Shown: positions 9,501 through 22,900 of the stretch, piece by piece
Layout of the letters: each line of letters starts with the position of its first letter
Numbering within the stretch: the stretch's first letter is position 1
From: Marthasterias glacialis
Lineage: Eukaryota; Echinodermata; Asteroidea; Forcipulatida; Asteriidae
Direction: 5' to 3'
Length of the DNA stretch: 64,000 nt
NCBI GenBank assembly: GCA_911728455.2
Contig: OU452232.1
Location: 3,170,501 to 3,234,500, forward strand
The notes under the pieces: generated by a model
Database searches by the model: none
Told to the model about the DNA's origin: nothing
The model's input: the letters and a program-made list of their open reading frames with translations, nothing else
Translations under genes and position numbers: made by a program

Positions 9501-10513
9501 GAAAACAAGACTTAGCAACGGCTCTATCTCCCAAAGTATTGGCGAAAAACTGACAAGTCTGCAATGTTGGAAAGCCCTGCTCTTGGGCTTTCCGAAAATG
9601 CCGGTCTTGGGGTTGTGGGATAAACAGGGAGGATGCCAGGGACCGCGGAGTGAGGACACCCCGAACATGTTCAGTGCATACGGCCATGCTCTGTGTACGT
9701 CAACAATAGCCAAGGCCGGTACGTGTGTGCTGGACTGAAGCCAGCAAAATAAAAAAAAACAAAAAAAAAACGCCGAAAAAAGAAGTCGGCAGCGCCATGG
9801 CCAATAACTCCAGAAATAATGGGGCTAGAGAAATAAGAAAAATTTCTTGTACCAGCAGGTAGCTGCCATAGTCCTGCATCCGAAAATCCGGTTTCTCCGG
9901 CCAGCCAAGGCCATCTTCCGCTTTGAAACTACCAGAGAACGGGGCTGCTCCGAATGCGCTTCAAACACCTGTCTAATGGCACTTTTGTACACGAAGCTGT
10001 AACAGAGTGAAAACAAGACTTAGCAACGGCTCTATCTCCCAAAGTATTGGCGAAAAACTGACAAGTCTGACACTGTTGGAAAGCCCTGCTCATGGGCTTT
10101 CCGAAAATGCCGGTCTTGGGGTTGTGGGATAAACAGGGAGGATGCCAGGGACCGCGGAGTGAGGACACCTCGAACATGTTCAGTGCATACGGCCATGCTC
10201 TGTGTACGTCAACAATAGCCAAGGCCGGTACGTGTGTGCTGGACTGAAGCCAGCCAAAAAAAACCAAAAAAAAACGCCGAAAAAAGAAGTCGGCAGCGCC
10301 ATGGCCAATAACTCCAGAAATAATGGGGCTAGAGAAAAATTTCTTGTACCTGCAGGTAGCTGCCATAGTCCTGCATCCGAAAATCCGGTTTTCCCGGCCA
10401 ACCAAGGCCATCTTTCGCCTTGAAACCACCAGAGAACGGGGCTGCTCCGAATGCGCTTCAAACACCTGTCTAATGGCACTTTTGTACACGAAGCTGTAAC
10501 AGAGTGAAAACAA
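6521..10513 (+). repeat. Monomers 14-21, mosaic counterpart of monomers 2-8 and 11-13
   Basis: Ends 7021, 7521, 8016, 8517, 9011, 9508, 10016, 10513. Units 14, 15, 16 and 19 match 2, 3, 4 and 7 at a shift of about 5.97 kb. Monomer 17 joins a monomer-5-like left part (CCAAGGAGTG) to a monomer-14-like right part (GAACCCAGC, CC-interrupted A-tract). Monomer 20 joins a monomer-8-like left part (TCTGCAATG) to a monomer-11-like right part (TACCAGCAGGTA) and has a private insertion of about 7 bp in 9832-9840, making it the longest unit (508 bp). Monomer 21 matches 13. Confidence 0.85.
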
Positions 10514-12995
10514 GACTTAGCAACGGCTCTATCTCCCAAAGTATTGGCGGAAAACTGACAAGTTTGACACTGTTGGAAAGCCCTGCTCATGGGCTTTCCG
10601 AAAATGCCGGTCTTGGGGTTGTGGGATAAACAGGGAGGATGGCAGGGACCGCGGAGTGAGGACACCCCGAACATGTTCAGTGCATACCGCCATGCTCTGT
10701 GTACGTCAACAATAGCCAAGGCCGGTACGTGTGTGCTGGACTGAAGCCAGCAAAAAAAAAAAAAAAAAAAAAAAAAACGCCGAAAAAAGAAGTCGGCAGC
10801 GCCATGGCCAATAACTCCAGAAATAATGGGGCTAGAGAAAAATTTCTTGTACCTGCAGGTAGCTGCCATAGTCCTGCATCCGAAAATCCGGTTTCTCCGG
10901 CCAGCCAAGGCCATCTTCCGCTTTGAAACTACCAGAGAACGGGGCTGCTCCGAATGCGCTTCAAACACCTGTCTAATGGCACTTTTGTACACGAAGCTGT
11001 AACAGAGTGAAAACAAGACTTAGCAACGGCTCTATCTCCCAAAGTATTGGCGGAAAACTGACAAATCTGACGCTGTTGGAAAGCCCTGCTCATGGGCTTT
11101 CCGAAAATGCCGGTCTTGGGGTTGTGGGATAAACAGGGAGGATGCCAGGGACCGCGGAGTGAGGACACCCCGAACATGTTCAGTGCATACGGCCATGCTC
11201 TGTGTACGTCAACAATAGCCAAGGCCGGTACGTGTGTGCTGGACTGAAGCCAGCCAAAAAAAAAAAAAAAACGCCGAAAAAAGAAGTCGGCAGCGCCATG
11301 GCCAATAACTCCAGAAATAATGGGGCTAGAGAAAAAATTTCTTGTACCTGCAGGTAGCTGCCATAGTCCTGCATCCGCAAATCCGGTTTTCCCGGCCAGC
11401 CAAGGCCATCTTCCGCCTTGAAACTACCAGAGAACGGGGCTGCTCCGAATGCGCTTCAAACACCTGTCTAATGGCACTTTTGTACACGAAGCTGTAACAG
11501 AGTGAAAACAAGACTTAGCAACGGCTCTATCTCCCAAAGTATTGGCGGAAAACTGACAAGTCTGACACTGTTGGAAAGCCCTGCTCATGGGCTTTCCGAA
11601 AATGCCGGTCTTGGGGTTGTGGGATAAACAGGGAGGATGCCAGGGACCGCGGAGTGAGGACACCTCGAACATGTTCAGTGCATACGGCCATGCTCTGTGT
11701 ACGTCAACAATAGCCAAGGCCGGTACGTGTGTGCTGGACTGAAGCCAGCCAAAAAAAAAACAAAAAAAACGCCGAAAAAAGAAGTCGGCAGCGCCATGGC
11801 CAATAACTCCAGAAATAATGGGGCTAGAGAAAAATTTCTTGTACCTGCAGGTAGCTGCCATAGTCCTGCATCCGAAAATCCGGTTTCTCCGGCCAGCCAA
11901 GGCCATCTTCTGCTTTGAAACTACCAGAGAACGGGGCTGCTCCGAATGCGCTTCAAACACCTGTCTAATGGCACTTTTGTACACGAAGCTGTAACAGAGT
12001 GAAAACAAGACTTAGCAACGGCTCTATCTCCCAAAGTATTGGCGAAAAACTGACAAGTCTGACACTGTTGGAAAGCCCTGCTCTTGGGCTTTCCGAAAAT
12101 GCCGGTCTTGGGGTTGTGGGATAAACAGGGAGGATGCCAGGGACCGCGGAGTGAGGACACCCCGAACATGTTCAGTGCATACGGCCATGCTCTGTGTACG
12201 TCAACAATAGCCAAGGCCGGTACGTGTGTGCTGGACTGAAGCCAGCCAAAAAAAAAAAAAAAACGCCGAAAAAAGAAGTCGGCAGCGCCATGGCCAATAA
12301 CTCCAGAAATAATGGGGCTAGAGAAAAATTTCTTGTACCTGCAGGTAGCTGCCATAGTCCTGCATCCGAAAATCCGGTTTTCCCGGCCAGCCAAGGCCAT
12401 CTTCCGCCTTGAAACTACCAGAGAACGGGGCTGCTCCGAATGCGCTTCAAACACCTGTCTAATGGCACTTTTGTACACGAAGCTGTAACAGAGTGAAAAC
12501 AAGACTTAGCAAAGGCTCTATCTCCCAAAGTATTGGCGAAAACTGACAAGTCTGACACTGTTGGAAAGCCCTGCTCATGGGCTTTCCGAAAATGCCGGTC
12601 TTGGGGTTGTGGGATAAACAGGGAGGATGCCAGGGACCGCGGACTGAGGACACCCCGAACATGTTCAGTGCATACGGCCATGCTCTGTGTACGTCAACAA
12701 TAGCCAAGGCCGGTACGTGTGTGCTGGACTGAAGCCAGCCAAAAAAAAAAAAAAAACGCCAAAAAAAGAAGTCGGCAGCGCCATGGCCAATAACTCCAGA
12801 AATAATGGGGCTAGAGAAAAATTTCTTGTACCTGCAGGTAGCTGCCATAGTCCTGCATCCGAAAATCCGGTTTTCCCGGCCAGCCAAGGCCATCTTCCGC
12901 CTTGAAACTACCAGAGAACGGGGCTGCTCCGAATGCGCTTCAAACACCTGTCTAATGGCACTTTTGTACACGAAGCTGTAACAGAGTGAAAACAA
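10514..12995 (+). repeat. Monomers 22-26
   Basis: Ends 11016, 11511, 12008, 12502, 12995. Monomer 23 repeats the ACAAATCTGACGCTG marker of monomer 10. Monomer 26 has a one-base deletion (GGCGAAAACTG near 12537), GGACTGAGG in place of GGAGTGAGG, and CGCCAAAAAAAG after the A-tract. I see no clear higher-order period here. Confidence 0.85.
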
Positions 12996-15900
12996 GACTT
13001 AGCAACGGCTCTATCTCCCAAAGTATTGGCGGAAAACTGACAAGTTTGACACTGTTGGAAAGCCCTGCTCATGGGCTTTCCGAAAATGCCGGTCTTGGGG
13101 TTGTGGGATAAACAGGGAGGATGCCAGGGACCGCGGAGTGAGGACACCCCGAACATGTTCAGTGCATACCGCCATGCTCTGTGTACGTCAACAATAGCCA
13201 AGGCCGGTACGTGTGTGCTGGACTGAAGCCAGCAAAAAAAAAAAAAAAAAAAAAAAAACGCCGAAAAAAGAAGTCGGCAGCGCCATGGCCAATAACTCCA
13301 GAAATAATGGGGCTAGAGAAAAATTTCTTGTACCTGCAGGTAGCTGCCATAGTCCTGCATCCGAAAATCCGGTTTCTCCGGCCAGCCAAGGCCATCTTCC
13401 GCTTTGAAACTACCAGAGAACGGGGCTGCTCCGAATGCGCTTCAAACACCTGTCTAATGGCACTTTTGTACACGAAGCTGTAACAGAGTGAAAACAAGAC
13501 TTAGCAACGGCTCTATCTCCCAAAGTATTGGCGAAAAACTGACAAGTCTGACACTGTTGGAAAGCCCTGCTCTTGGGCTTTCCGAAAATGCCGGTCTTGG
13601 GGTTGTGGGATAAACAGGGAGGATGCCAGGGACCGCGGAGTGAGGACACCCCGAACATGTTCAGTGCATACGGCCATGCTCTGTGTACGTCAACAATAGC
13701 TAAGGCCGGTACGTGTGTGCTGGACTGAAGCCAGCAAAAAAAAAAAAAAAAAAAAACACGCCGAAAAAAGAAGTCGGCAGCGCCATGGCCAATAACTCCA
13801 GAAATAATGGGGCTAGAGAAAAATTTCTTGTACCTGCAGGTAGCTGCCATAGTCCTGCATCCGAAAATCCGGTTTTCCCGGCCAGCCAAGGCCATCTTCC
13901 GCCTTGAAACTACCAGAGAACGGGGCTGCTCCGAATGCGCTTCAAACACCTGTCTAATGGCACTTTTGTACACGAAGCTGTAACAGAGTGAAAACAAGAC
14001 TTAGCAACGGCTCTATCTCCCAAAGTATTGGCGAAAAACTGACAAGTCTGACACTGTTGGAAAGCCCTGCTCATGGGCTTTCCGAAAATGCCGGTCTTGG
14101 GGTTGTGGGATAAACAGGGAGGATGCCAGGGACCGCGGAGTGAGGACACCCCGAACATGTTCAGTGCATACGGCCATGCTCTGTGTACGTCAACAATAGC
14201 CAAGGCCGGTACGTGTGTGCTGGACTGAAGCCAGCCAAAAAAAAAAAAAACCGCCGAAAAAAGAAGTCGGCAGCGCCATGGCCAATAACTCCAGAAATAA
14301 TGGGGCTAGAGAAAAATTTCTTGTACCTGCAGGTAGCTGCCATAGTCCTGCATCCGAAAATCCGGTTTCTCCGGCCAGCCAAGGCCATCTTCCGCTTTGA
14401 AACTACCAGAGAACGGGGCTGCTCCGAATGCGCTTCAAACACCTGTCTAATGGCACTTTTGTACACGAAGCTGTAACAGAGTGAAAACAAGACTTAGCAA
14501 CGGCTCTATCTCCCAAAGTATTGGCGAAAAACTGACAAGTCTGACACTGTTGGAAAGCCCTGCTCTTGGGCTTTCCGAAAATGCCGGTCTTGGGGTTGTG
14601 GGATAAACAGGGAGGATGCCAGGGACCGCGGAGTGAGGACACCCCGAACATGTTCAGTGCATACGGCCATGCTCTGTGTACGTCAACAATAGCTAAGGCC
14701 GGTACGTGTGTGCTGGACTGAAGCCAGCAAAAAAAAAAAAAAAAAAAAAACACGCCGAAAAAAGAAGTCGGCAGCGCCATGGCCAATAACTCCAGAAATA
14801 ATGGGGCTAGAGAAAAATTTCTTGTACCTGCAGGTAGCTGCCATAGTCCTGCATCCGAAAATCCGGTTTTCCCGGCCAGCCAAGGCCATCTTCCGCCTTG
14901 AAACTACCAGAGAACGGGGCTGCTCCGAATGCGCTTCAAACACCTGTCTAATGGCACTTTTGTACACGAAGCTGTAACAGAGTGAAAACAAGACTTAGCA
15001 ACGGCTCTATCTCCCAAAGTATTGGCGGAAAACTGACAAGTCTGACACTGTTGGAAAGCCCTGCTCATGGGCTTTCCGAAAATGCCAGTCTTGGGGTTGT
15101 GGGATAAACAGGGAGGATGCCAGGGACCGCGGAGTGAGGACACCCCGAACATGTTCAGTGCATACGGCCATGCTCTGTGTACGTCAACAATAGCCAAGGC
15201 CGGTACGTGTGTGCTGGACTGAAGCCAGCCAAAAAAAAAAAAAAACCGCCGAAAAAAGAAGTCGGCAGCGCCATGGCCAATAACTCCAGAAATAATGGGG
15301 CTAAAGAAAAATTTCTTGTACCTGCAGGTAGCTGCCATAGTCCTGCATCCGCAAATCCGGTTTTCCCGGCCAGCCAAGGCCATCTTCCGCCTTGAAACTA
15401 CCAGAGAACGGGGCTGCTCCGAATGCACTTCAAACACCTGTCTAATGGCACTTTTGGACACGAAGCTGTAACAGAGTGAAAACAAGACTTAGCAACGGCT
15501 CTATCTCCCAAAGTATTGGCGGAAAACTGACAAGTCTGACACTGTTGGAAAGCCCTGCTCATGGGCTTTCCGAAAATGCCAGTCTTGGGGTTGTGGGATA
15601 AACAGGGAGGATGCCAGGGACCGCGGAGTGAGGACACCCCGAACATGTTCAGTGCATACGGCCATGCTCTGTGTACGTCAACAATAGCCAAGGCCGGTAC
15701 GTGTGTGCTGGACTGAAGCCAGCCAAAAAAAAAAAAAAAAAAAAAAACGCCGAAAAAGAAGTCGGCAGCGCCATGGCCAATAACTCCAGAAATAATGGGG
15801 CTAGAGAATTTCTTGTACCTGCAGGTAGCTGCCATAGTCCTGCATCCGAAAATCCGGTTTCTCCGGCCAGCCAAGGCCATCTTCCGCTTTGAAACTACCA

Positions 15901-17475
15901 GAGAACGGGGCTGCTCCGAATGCGCTTCAAACACCTGTCTAATGGCACTTTTGTACACGAAGCTGTAACAGAGTGAAAACAAGACTTAGCAACGGCTCTA
16001 TCTCCCAAAGTATTGGCGAAAACTGACAAGTCTGACACTGTTGGAAAGCCCTGCTCATGGGCTTTCCGAAAATGCCGGTCTTGGGGTTGTGGGATAAACA
16101 GGGAGGATGCCAGGGACCGCGGAGTGAGGACACCCCGAACATGTTCAGTGCATACGGCCATGCTCTGTGTACGTCAACAATAGCCAAGGCCGGTACGTGT
16201 GTGCTGGACTGAAGCCAGCCAAAAAAAAAAAAAAACGCCAAAAAATAAAGTCGGCAGCGCCATGGCCAATAACTCCAAAAATAATGGGGCTAGAGAAAAA
16301 ATTCTTGTACCTGCAGGTAGCTGCCATAGTCCTGCATCCGAAAATCCGGTTTTCCCGGCCAGCCAAGGCCATCTTCCGCCTTGAAACTACCAGAGAACGG
16401 GGCTGCTCCGAATGCGCTTCAAACACCTGTCTAATGGCACTTTTGTACACGAAGCTGTAACAGAGTGAAAACAAGACTTAGCAACGGCTCTATCTCCCAA
16501 AGTATTGGCGGAAAACTGACAAGTTTGACACTGTTGGAAAGCCCTGCTCATGGGCTTTCCGAAAATGCCGGTCTTGGGGTTGTGGGATAAACAGGGAGGA
16601 TGCCAGGGACCGCGGAGTGAGGACACCCCGAACATGTTCAGTGCATACCGCCATGCTCTGTGTACGTCAACAATAGCCAAGGCCGGTACGTGTGTGCTGG
16701 ACTGAAGCCAGCAAAAAAAAAAAAAAAAATAAAAAACGCCGAAAAAAGAAGTCGGCAGCGCCATGGCCAATAACTCCAGAAATAATGGGGCTAGAGAAAA
16801 ATTTCTTGTACCTGCAGGTAGCTGCCATAGTCCTGCATCCGAAAATCCGGTTTCTCCGGCCAGCCAAGGCCATCTTCCGCTTTGAAACTACCAGAGAACG
16901 GGGCTGCTCCGAATGCGCTTCAAACACCTGTCTAATGGCACTTTTGTACACGAAGCTGTAACAGAGTGAAAACAAGACTTAGCAACGGCTCTATCTCCCA
17001 AAGTATTGGCGAAAAACTGACAAGTCTGACACTGTTGGAAAGCCCTGCTCTTGGGCTTTCCGAAAATGCCGGTCTTGGGGTTGTGGGATAAACAGGGAGG
17101 ATGCCAGGGACCGCGGAGTGAGGACACCCCGAACATGTTCAGTGCATACGGCCATGCTCTGTGTACGTCAACAATAGCTAAGGCCGGTACGTGTGTGCTG
17201 GACTGAAGCCAGCAAAAAAAAAAAAAAAAAAAAACACGCCGAAAAAAGAAGTCGGCAGCGCCATGGCCAATAACTCCAGAAATAATGGGGCTAGAGAAAA
17301 ATTTCTTGTACCTGCAGGTAGCTGCCATACTCCTGCATCCGAAAATCCGGTTTTCCCGGCCAGCCAAGGCCATCTTCCGCCTTGAAACTACCAGAGAACG
17401 GGGCTGCTCCGAATGCGCTTCAAACACCTGTCTAATGGCACTTTTGTACACGAAGCTGTAACAGAGTGAAAACAA
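12996..17475 (+). repeat. Seven-monomer repeat, about 3,478-bp shift (monomers 27-28 and 34-35)
   Basis: Ends 13497, 13997, 14490, 14991, 15485, 15982, 16474, 16975, 17475. Units 27-28 (12996-13997) recur as 34-35 (16475-17475) at a shift of 3,478, with CCGCCATGC, AATAGCTAAGG and AACACGCCG. Unit 30 is a further relative of 28. Units 32 and 33 are unusual: 32 lacks several bases in GCTAGAGAATTTC near 15801, and 33 is only 492 bp with CGCCAAAAAATAAAG. Confidence 0.85.
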
Positions 17476-18962
17476 GACTTAGCAACGGCTCTATCTCCCA
17501 AAGTATTGGCGAAAAACTGACAAGTCTGACACTGTTGGAAAGCCCTGCTCATGGGCTTTCCGAAAATGCCGGTCTTGGGGTTGTGGGATAAACAGGGAGG
17601 ATGCCAGGGACCGCGGAGTGAGGACACCCCGAACATGTTCAGTGCATACGGCCATGCTCTGTGTACGTCAACAATAGCCAAGGCCGGTACGTGTGTGCTG
17701 GACTGAAGCCAGCCAAAAAAAAAAAAAAACCGCCGAAAAAAGAAGTCGGCAGCGCCATGGCCAATAACTCCAGAAATAATGGGGCTAAAGAAAAATTTCT
17801 TGTACCTGCAGGTAGCTGCCATAGTCCTGCATCCGCAAATCCGGTTTTCCCGGCCAGCCAAGGCCATCTTCCGCCTTGAAACTACCAGAGAACGGGGCTG
17901 CTCCGAATGCGCTTCAAACACCTGTCTAATGGCACTTTTGTACACGAAGCTGTAACAGAGTGAAAACAAGACTTAGCAACGGCTCTATCTCCCAAAGTAT
18001 TGGCGGAAAACTGACAAGTCTGACACTGTTGGAAAGCCCTGCTCATGGGCTTTCCGAAAATGCCAGTCTTGGGGTTGTGGGATAAACAGGGAGGATGCCA
18101 GGGACCGCGGAGTGAGGACACCCCGAACATGTTCAGTGCATACGGCCATGCTCTGTGTACGTCAACAATAGCCAAGGCCGGTACGTGTGTGCTGGACTGA
18201 AGCCAGCAAAAAAAAAAAAAAAAAAAACACGCCGAAAAAAGAAGTCGGCAGCGCCATGGCCAATAACTCCAGAAATAATGGGGCTAGAGAAAAATTTCTT
18301 GTACCTGCAGGTAGCTGCCATAGTCCTGCATCCGAAAATCCGGTTTTCCCGGACAGCCAAGGCCATCTTCCGCCTTGAAACTACCAGAGAACGGGGCTGC
18401 TCCGAATGCGCTTCAAACACCTGTCTAATGGCACTTTTGTACACGAAGCTGTAACAGAGTGAAAACAAGACTTAGCAACGGCTCTATCTCCCAAAGTATT
18501 GGCGGAAAACTGACAAGTCTGACACTGTTGGAAAGCCCTGCTCATGGGCTTTCCGAAAATGCCGGTCTTGGGGTTGTGGGATAAACAGGGAGGATGCCAG
18601 GGACCGCGGAGTGAGGACACCCCGAACATGTTCAGTGCATACGGCCATGCTCTGTGTACGTCAACAATAGCCAAGGCCGGTACGTGTGTGCTGGACTGAA
18701 GCCAGCCAAAAAAAAAAAAAAACCGCCAAAAAAAGAAGTCGGCAGCGCCATGGCCAATAACTCCAGAAATAATGGGGCTAAAGAAAAATTTCTTGTACCT
18801 GCAGGTAGCTGCCATAGTCCTGCATCCGCAAATCCGGTTTTCCCGGCCAGCCAAGGCCATCTTCCGCCTTGAAACTACCAGAGAACGGGGCTGCTCCGAA
18901 TGCGCTTCAAACACCTGTCTAATGGCACTTTTGTACACGAAGCTGTAACAGAGTGAAAACAA
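17476..18962 (+). repeat. Monomers 36-38, continuation of the seven-monomer pattern
   Basis: Ends 17969, 18468, 18962. Units 31, 36 and 38 share AACCGCC with GGGGCTAAAGAAAAA. Unit 37 combines the GCCAGTCTTGG marker of unit 31 with the AACACGCCG marker of unit 28, so the second copy of the seven-monomer block is reshuffled here. Confidence 0.8.
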
Positions 18963-19956
18963 GACTTAGCAACGGCTCTATCTCCCAAAGTATTGGCGGA
19001 AAACTGACAAGTGTGACACTGTTGGAAAGCCCTGCTCATGGGCTTTCCGAAAATGCCGGTCTTGGGGTTGTGGGATAAACAGGGAGGATGCCAGGGACCG
19101 CGGAGTGAGGACACCCCGAACATGTTCAGTGCATACGGCCATGCTCTGTGTACGTCAACAATAGCCAAGGCCGGTACGTGTGTGCTGGACTGAAGCCAGC
19201 AAAAAAAAAAAAAAAAAAAACGCCGAAAAAAGAAGTCGGCAGCGCCATGGCCAAAACCTCCAGAAATAATGGGGCTAGAGAGAAATTTCTTGTACCTGCA
19301 GGCAGCTGCCATAGTCCTGCATCCGAAAATTTGGTTTTCCCGGCCAGCCAAGGCCATCTTTCGCCTTGAAACTACCAGAGAACGGGGCTGCTCCGAATGC
19401 GCTTCAAACACCTGTCTAATGGCACTTTTGTACACGAAGCTGTAACAGAGTGAAAACAAGACTTAGCAACGGCTCTATCTCCCAAAGTATTGGCGGAAAA
19501 CTGACAAGTCTGACACTGTTGGAAAGCCCTGCTCATGGGCTTTCCGAAAATGCCGGTCTTGGGGTTGTGGGATAAACAGGGAGGATGCCAGGGACCGCGG
19601 AGTGAGGACACCCCGAACATGTTCAGTGCATACGGCCATGCTCTGTGTACGTCAACAATAGCCAAGGCCGGTACGTGTGTGCTGGACTGAAGCCAGCCAA
19701 AAAAAAAAAAAAAAAAACGCCGAAAAAAGAAGTCGGCAGCGCCATGGCCAAAACCTCCAGAAATAATGGGGCTAGAGAGAAATTTCTTGTACCTGCAGGC
19801 AGCTGCCATAGTCCTGCATCCGAAAATTTGGTTTTCCCGGCCAGCCAAGGCCATCTTTCGCCTTGAAACTACCAGAGAACGGGGCTGCTCCGAATGCGCT
19901 TCAAACACTTGTCTAATGGCACTTTTGTACACGAAGCTGTAACAGAGTGAAAACAA
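18963..19956 (+). repeat. Near-identical tandem pair, 497-bp shift (monomers 39-40)
   Basis: Both units (18963-19459, 19460-19956) are 497 bp and share GGCCAAAACCTCC, TACCTGCAGGCAGC and AAAATTTGGTTTT. They differ at a few bases, for example CAAGTGTGACAC versus CAAGTCTGACAC. This is where GAGAGAAATTTC and TTTGG variants typical of the right side first become prominent. Confidence 0.9.
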
Positions 19957-22900
19957 GACTTAGCAACGGCTCTATCTCCCAAAGTATTGGCGAAAAACTG
20001 ACAAGTCTAACATTGTTGGAAAGCCCTGCTCATGGGCTTTCCGAAAATGCCGGTCTTGGGGTTGTGGGATAAACAGGGAGGATGCCAGGGACCGCGGAGT
20101 GAGGACACCCCGAACATGTTCAGTGCATACGGCCATGCTCTGTGCACGTCAACAATAGCCAAGGCCGGTACGTGTGTGCTGGACTGAAGCCAGCCAAAAA
20201 AAAAAAAAAAAAAAACGCCGAAAAAAGAAGTCGGCAGCGCCATGGCCAATAACTCCAGAAATAATGGGGCTAAAGAAAAATTTCTTGTACCTGCAGGTAG
20301 CTGTCATAGTCCTGCATCCGCAAATCCGGTTTTCCCGGCCAGCCAAGGCCATCTTCCGCCTTGAAACTACCAGAGAACGGGGCTGCTCCGAATGCGCTTC
20401 AAACACCTGTCTAATGGCACTTTTGTACACGAAGCTGTAACAGAGTGAAAACAAGACTTAGCAACGGCTCTATCTCCCAAAGTATTGGCGAAAAACTGAC
20501 AAGTCTGACACTGTTGGAAAGCCCTGCTCATGGGCTTTCCGAAAATGCCGGTCTTGGGGTTGTGGGATAAACAGGGAGGATGCCAGGGACCGCGGAGTGA
20601 GGACATCCCGAACATGTTAAGTGCATACGGCCATGCTCTGTGTACGTCAACAATAGCCAAGGCCGGTACGTGTGTGCTGGACTGAAGCCAGCCAAAAAAA
20701 AAAACAACAAAAAACGCCGAAAAAAGAAGTCGGCAGCGCCATGGCCAATAACTCCAGAAATAATGGGGCTAGAGAAAAATTTCTTGTACCTGCAGGTAGC
20801 TGCCATAGTCCTGCATCCGCAAAACCCGGTTTTCCCGGCCAGCCAAGGCCATCTTTCGCCTTGAAACCACCAGAGAACGGGGCTGCTCCGAATGCGCTTC
20901 AAACACCTGTCTAATGGCACTTTTGTACACGAAGCTGTAACAGAGTGAAAACAAGACTTAGCAACGGCTCTATCTCCCAAAGTATTGGCGGAAAACTGAC
21001 AAGTCTGACATTGTTAGAAAGCCCTGCTCATGGGCTTTCCGAAAATGCCGGTCTTGGGGTTGTGGGATAAACAGGGAGGATGCCAGGGACCGCGGAGTGA
21101 GGACACCTCGAACATGTTCAGTGTATACGGCCATGCTCTGTGTACGTCAACAATAGCCAAGGCCGGTACGTGTGTGCTGGACTGAAGCCAGCCAAAAAAA
21201 AAAAAAAAAAACGCCGAAAAAAGAAGTCGGCAGCGCCATGGCCAATAACTCCAGAAATAATGGGGCTAGAGAAAAATTTCTTGTACCTGCAGGTAGCTGC
21301 CATAGTCCTGCATCCGCAAATCCGGTTTTCCCGGCCAGCCAAGGCCATCTTTCGCCTTGATACCACCAGAGAACGGGGCTGTTCCGAATGCGCTTCAAAC
21401 ACCTGTCTAATGGCACTTTTGTACACGAAGCTGTAACAGAGTGAAAACAAGACTTAGCAACGGCTCTATCTCCCAAATATTGGCGGAAAACTGACAAGTC
21501 TGACATTGTTAGAAAGCCCTGGTCATGGGCTTTCCGAAAATGCCGGTCTTGGGGTTGTGGGATAAACAGGGAGGATGCCAGGTACCGCGGAGTGAGGACA
21601 CCTCGAACATGTTCAGTGTATACGGCCATGCTCTGTGTACGTCAACAATAGCCAAGGCCGGTACGTGTGTGCTGGACTGAAGCCAGCCAAAAAAAAACAA
21701 AAAAAAACGCCGAAAAATAAAGTCGGCAGCGCCATGGCCAATAACTCCAGAAATAATGGGGCTAGAGAAAAATTTCTTGTACCTGCAGGTAGCTGCCATA
21801 GTCCTGCATCCGCAAATCCGGTTTTCCCGGCCAGCCAAGGCCATCTTCCGCCTTGAAACTACCAGAGAACGGGGCTGCTCCGAATGCGCTTCAAACACCT
21901 GTCTAATGGCACTTTTGTACACGAAGCTGTAACAGAGTGAAAACAAGACTTAGCAACGGCTCTATCTCCCAAAGTATTGGCGGAAAACTGACAAGTCTGA
22001 CACTGTTAGAAAACCCTGCTCATGGGCTTTCCGAAAATGCCGGTCTTGGGGTTGTGGGATAAACAAGGAGGATGCCAGGGACCGCGGAGTGAGGACACCC
22101 CGAACATGTTCAGTGCATACGGCCATGCTCTGTGTACGTCAACAATAGCCAAGGCCGGTACGTGTGTGCTGGACTGAAGCCAGCCAAAAAAAAAAAAAAC
22201 AAAAAGGCCGAAAAAAGAAGTCGGCAGCGCCATGGCCAATAACTCCAGAAATAATGGGGCTAGAGAGAAATTTTTATGTACCTGCAGGTAGCTGCCATAG
22301 TCCTGCATCCGAAAATCTGGTTTTCCCGGCCAGCCAAGGCCATCTTCCGCCTTGAAACCACCAGAGAACGGGGCTGCTCCGAATGCGCTTCAAACACCTG
22401 TCTAATGGCACTTTTGTACACGAAGCTGTAACAGAGTGAAAACAAGACTTAGCAACGGCTCTATCTCCCAAAGTATTGGCGGAAAACTGACAAGTCTGAT
22501 ACTGTTGGAAAGCCCTGCTCATGGGCTTTCCGAAAATGCCGGTCTTGGGGTTGTGGAATAAACAGGGAGGATGCCAGGGACCGCGGAGTGAGGACACCCC
22601 GAACATGTTCAGTGCATACGGCCATGCTCTGTGTACGTCAACAATAGCCAAGGCCGGTACGTGTGTGCTGGACTGAAGCCAGCCAAAAAAAAAAAAAAAA
22701 ACGCCGAAAAAAGAAGTCGGCAGCGCCATGGCCAATAACTCCAGAAATAATGGGGCTAGAGAAAAATTTATTGTACCTGCAGGTAGCTGCCATAGTCCTG
22801 CATCCGCAAATCCGGTTTTCCCGGCCAGCCAAGGCCATCTTCCGCCTTGAAACTACCAGAGAACGGGGTTGCTCCGAATGCGCTGCAAACACCTGTCTAA

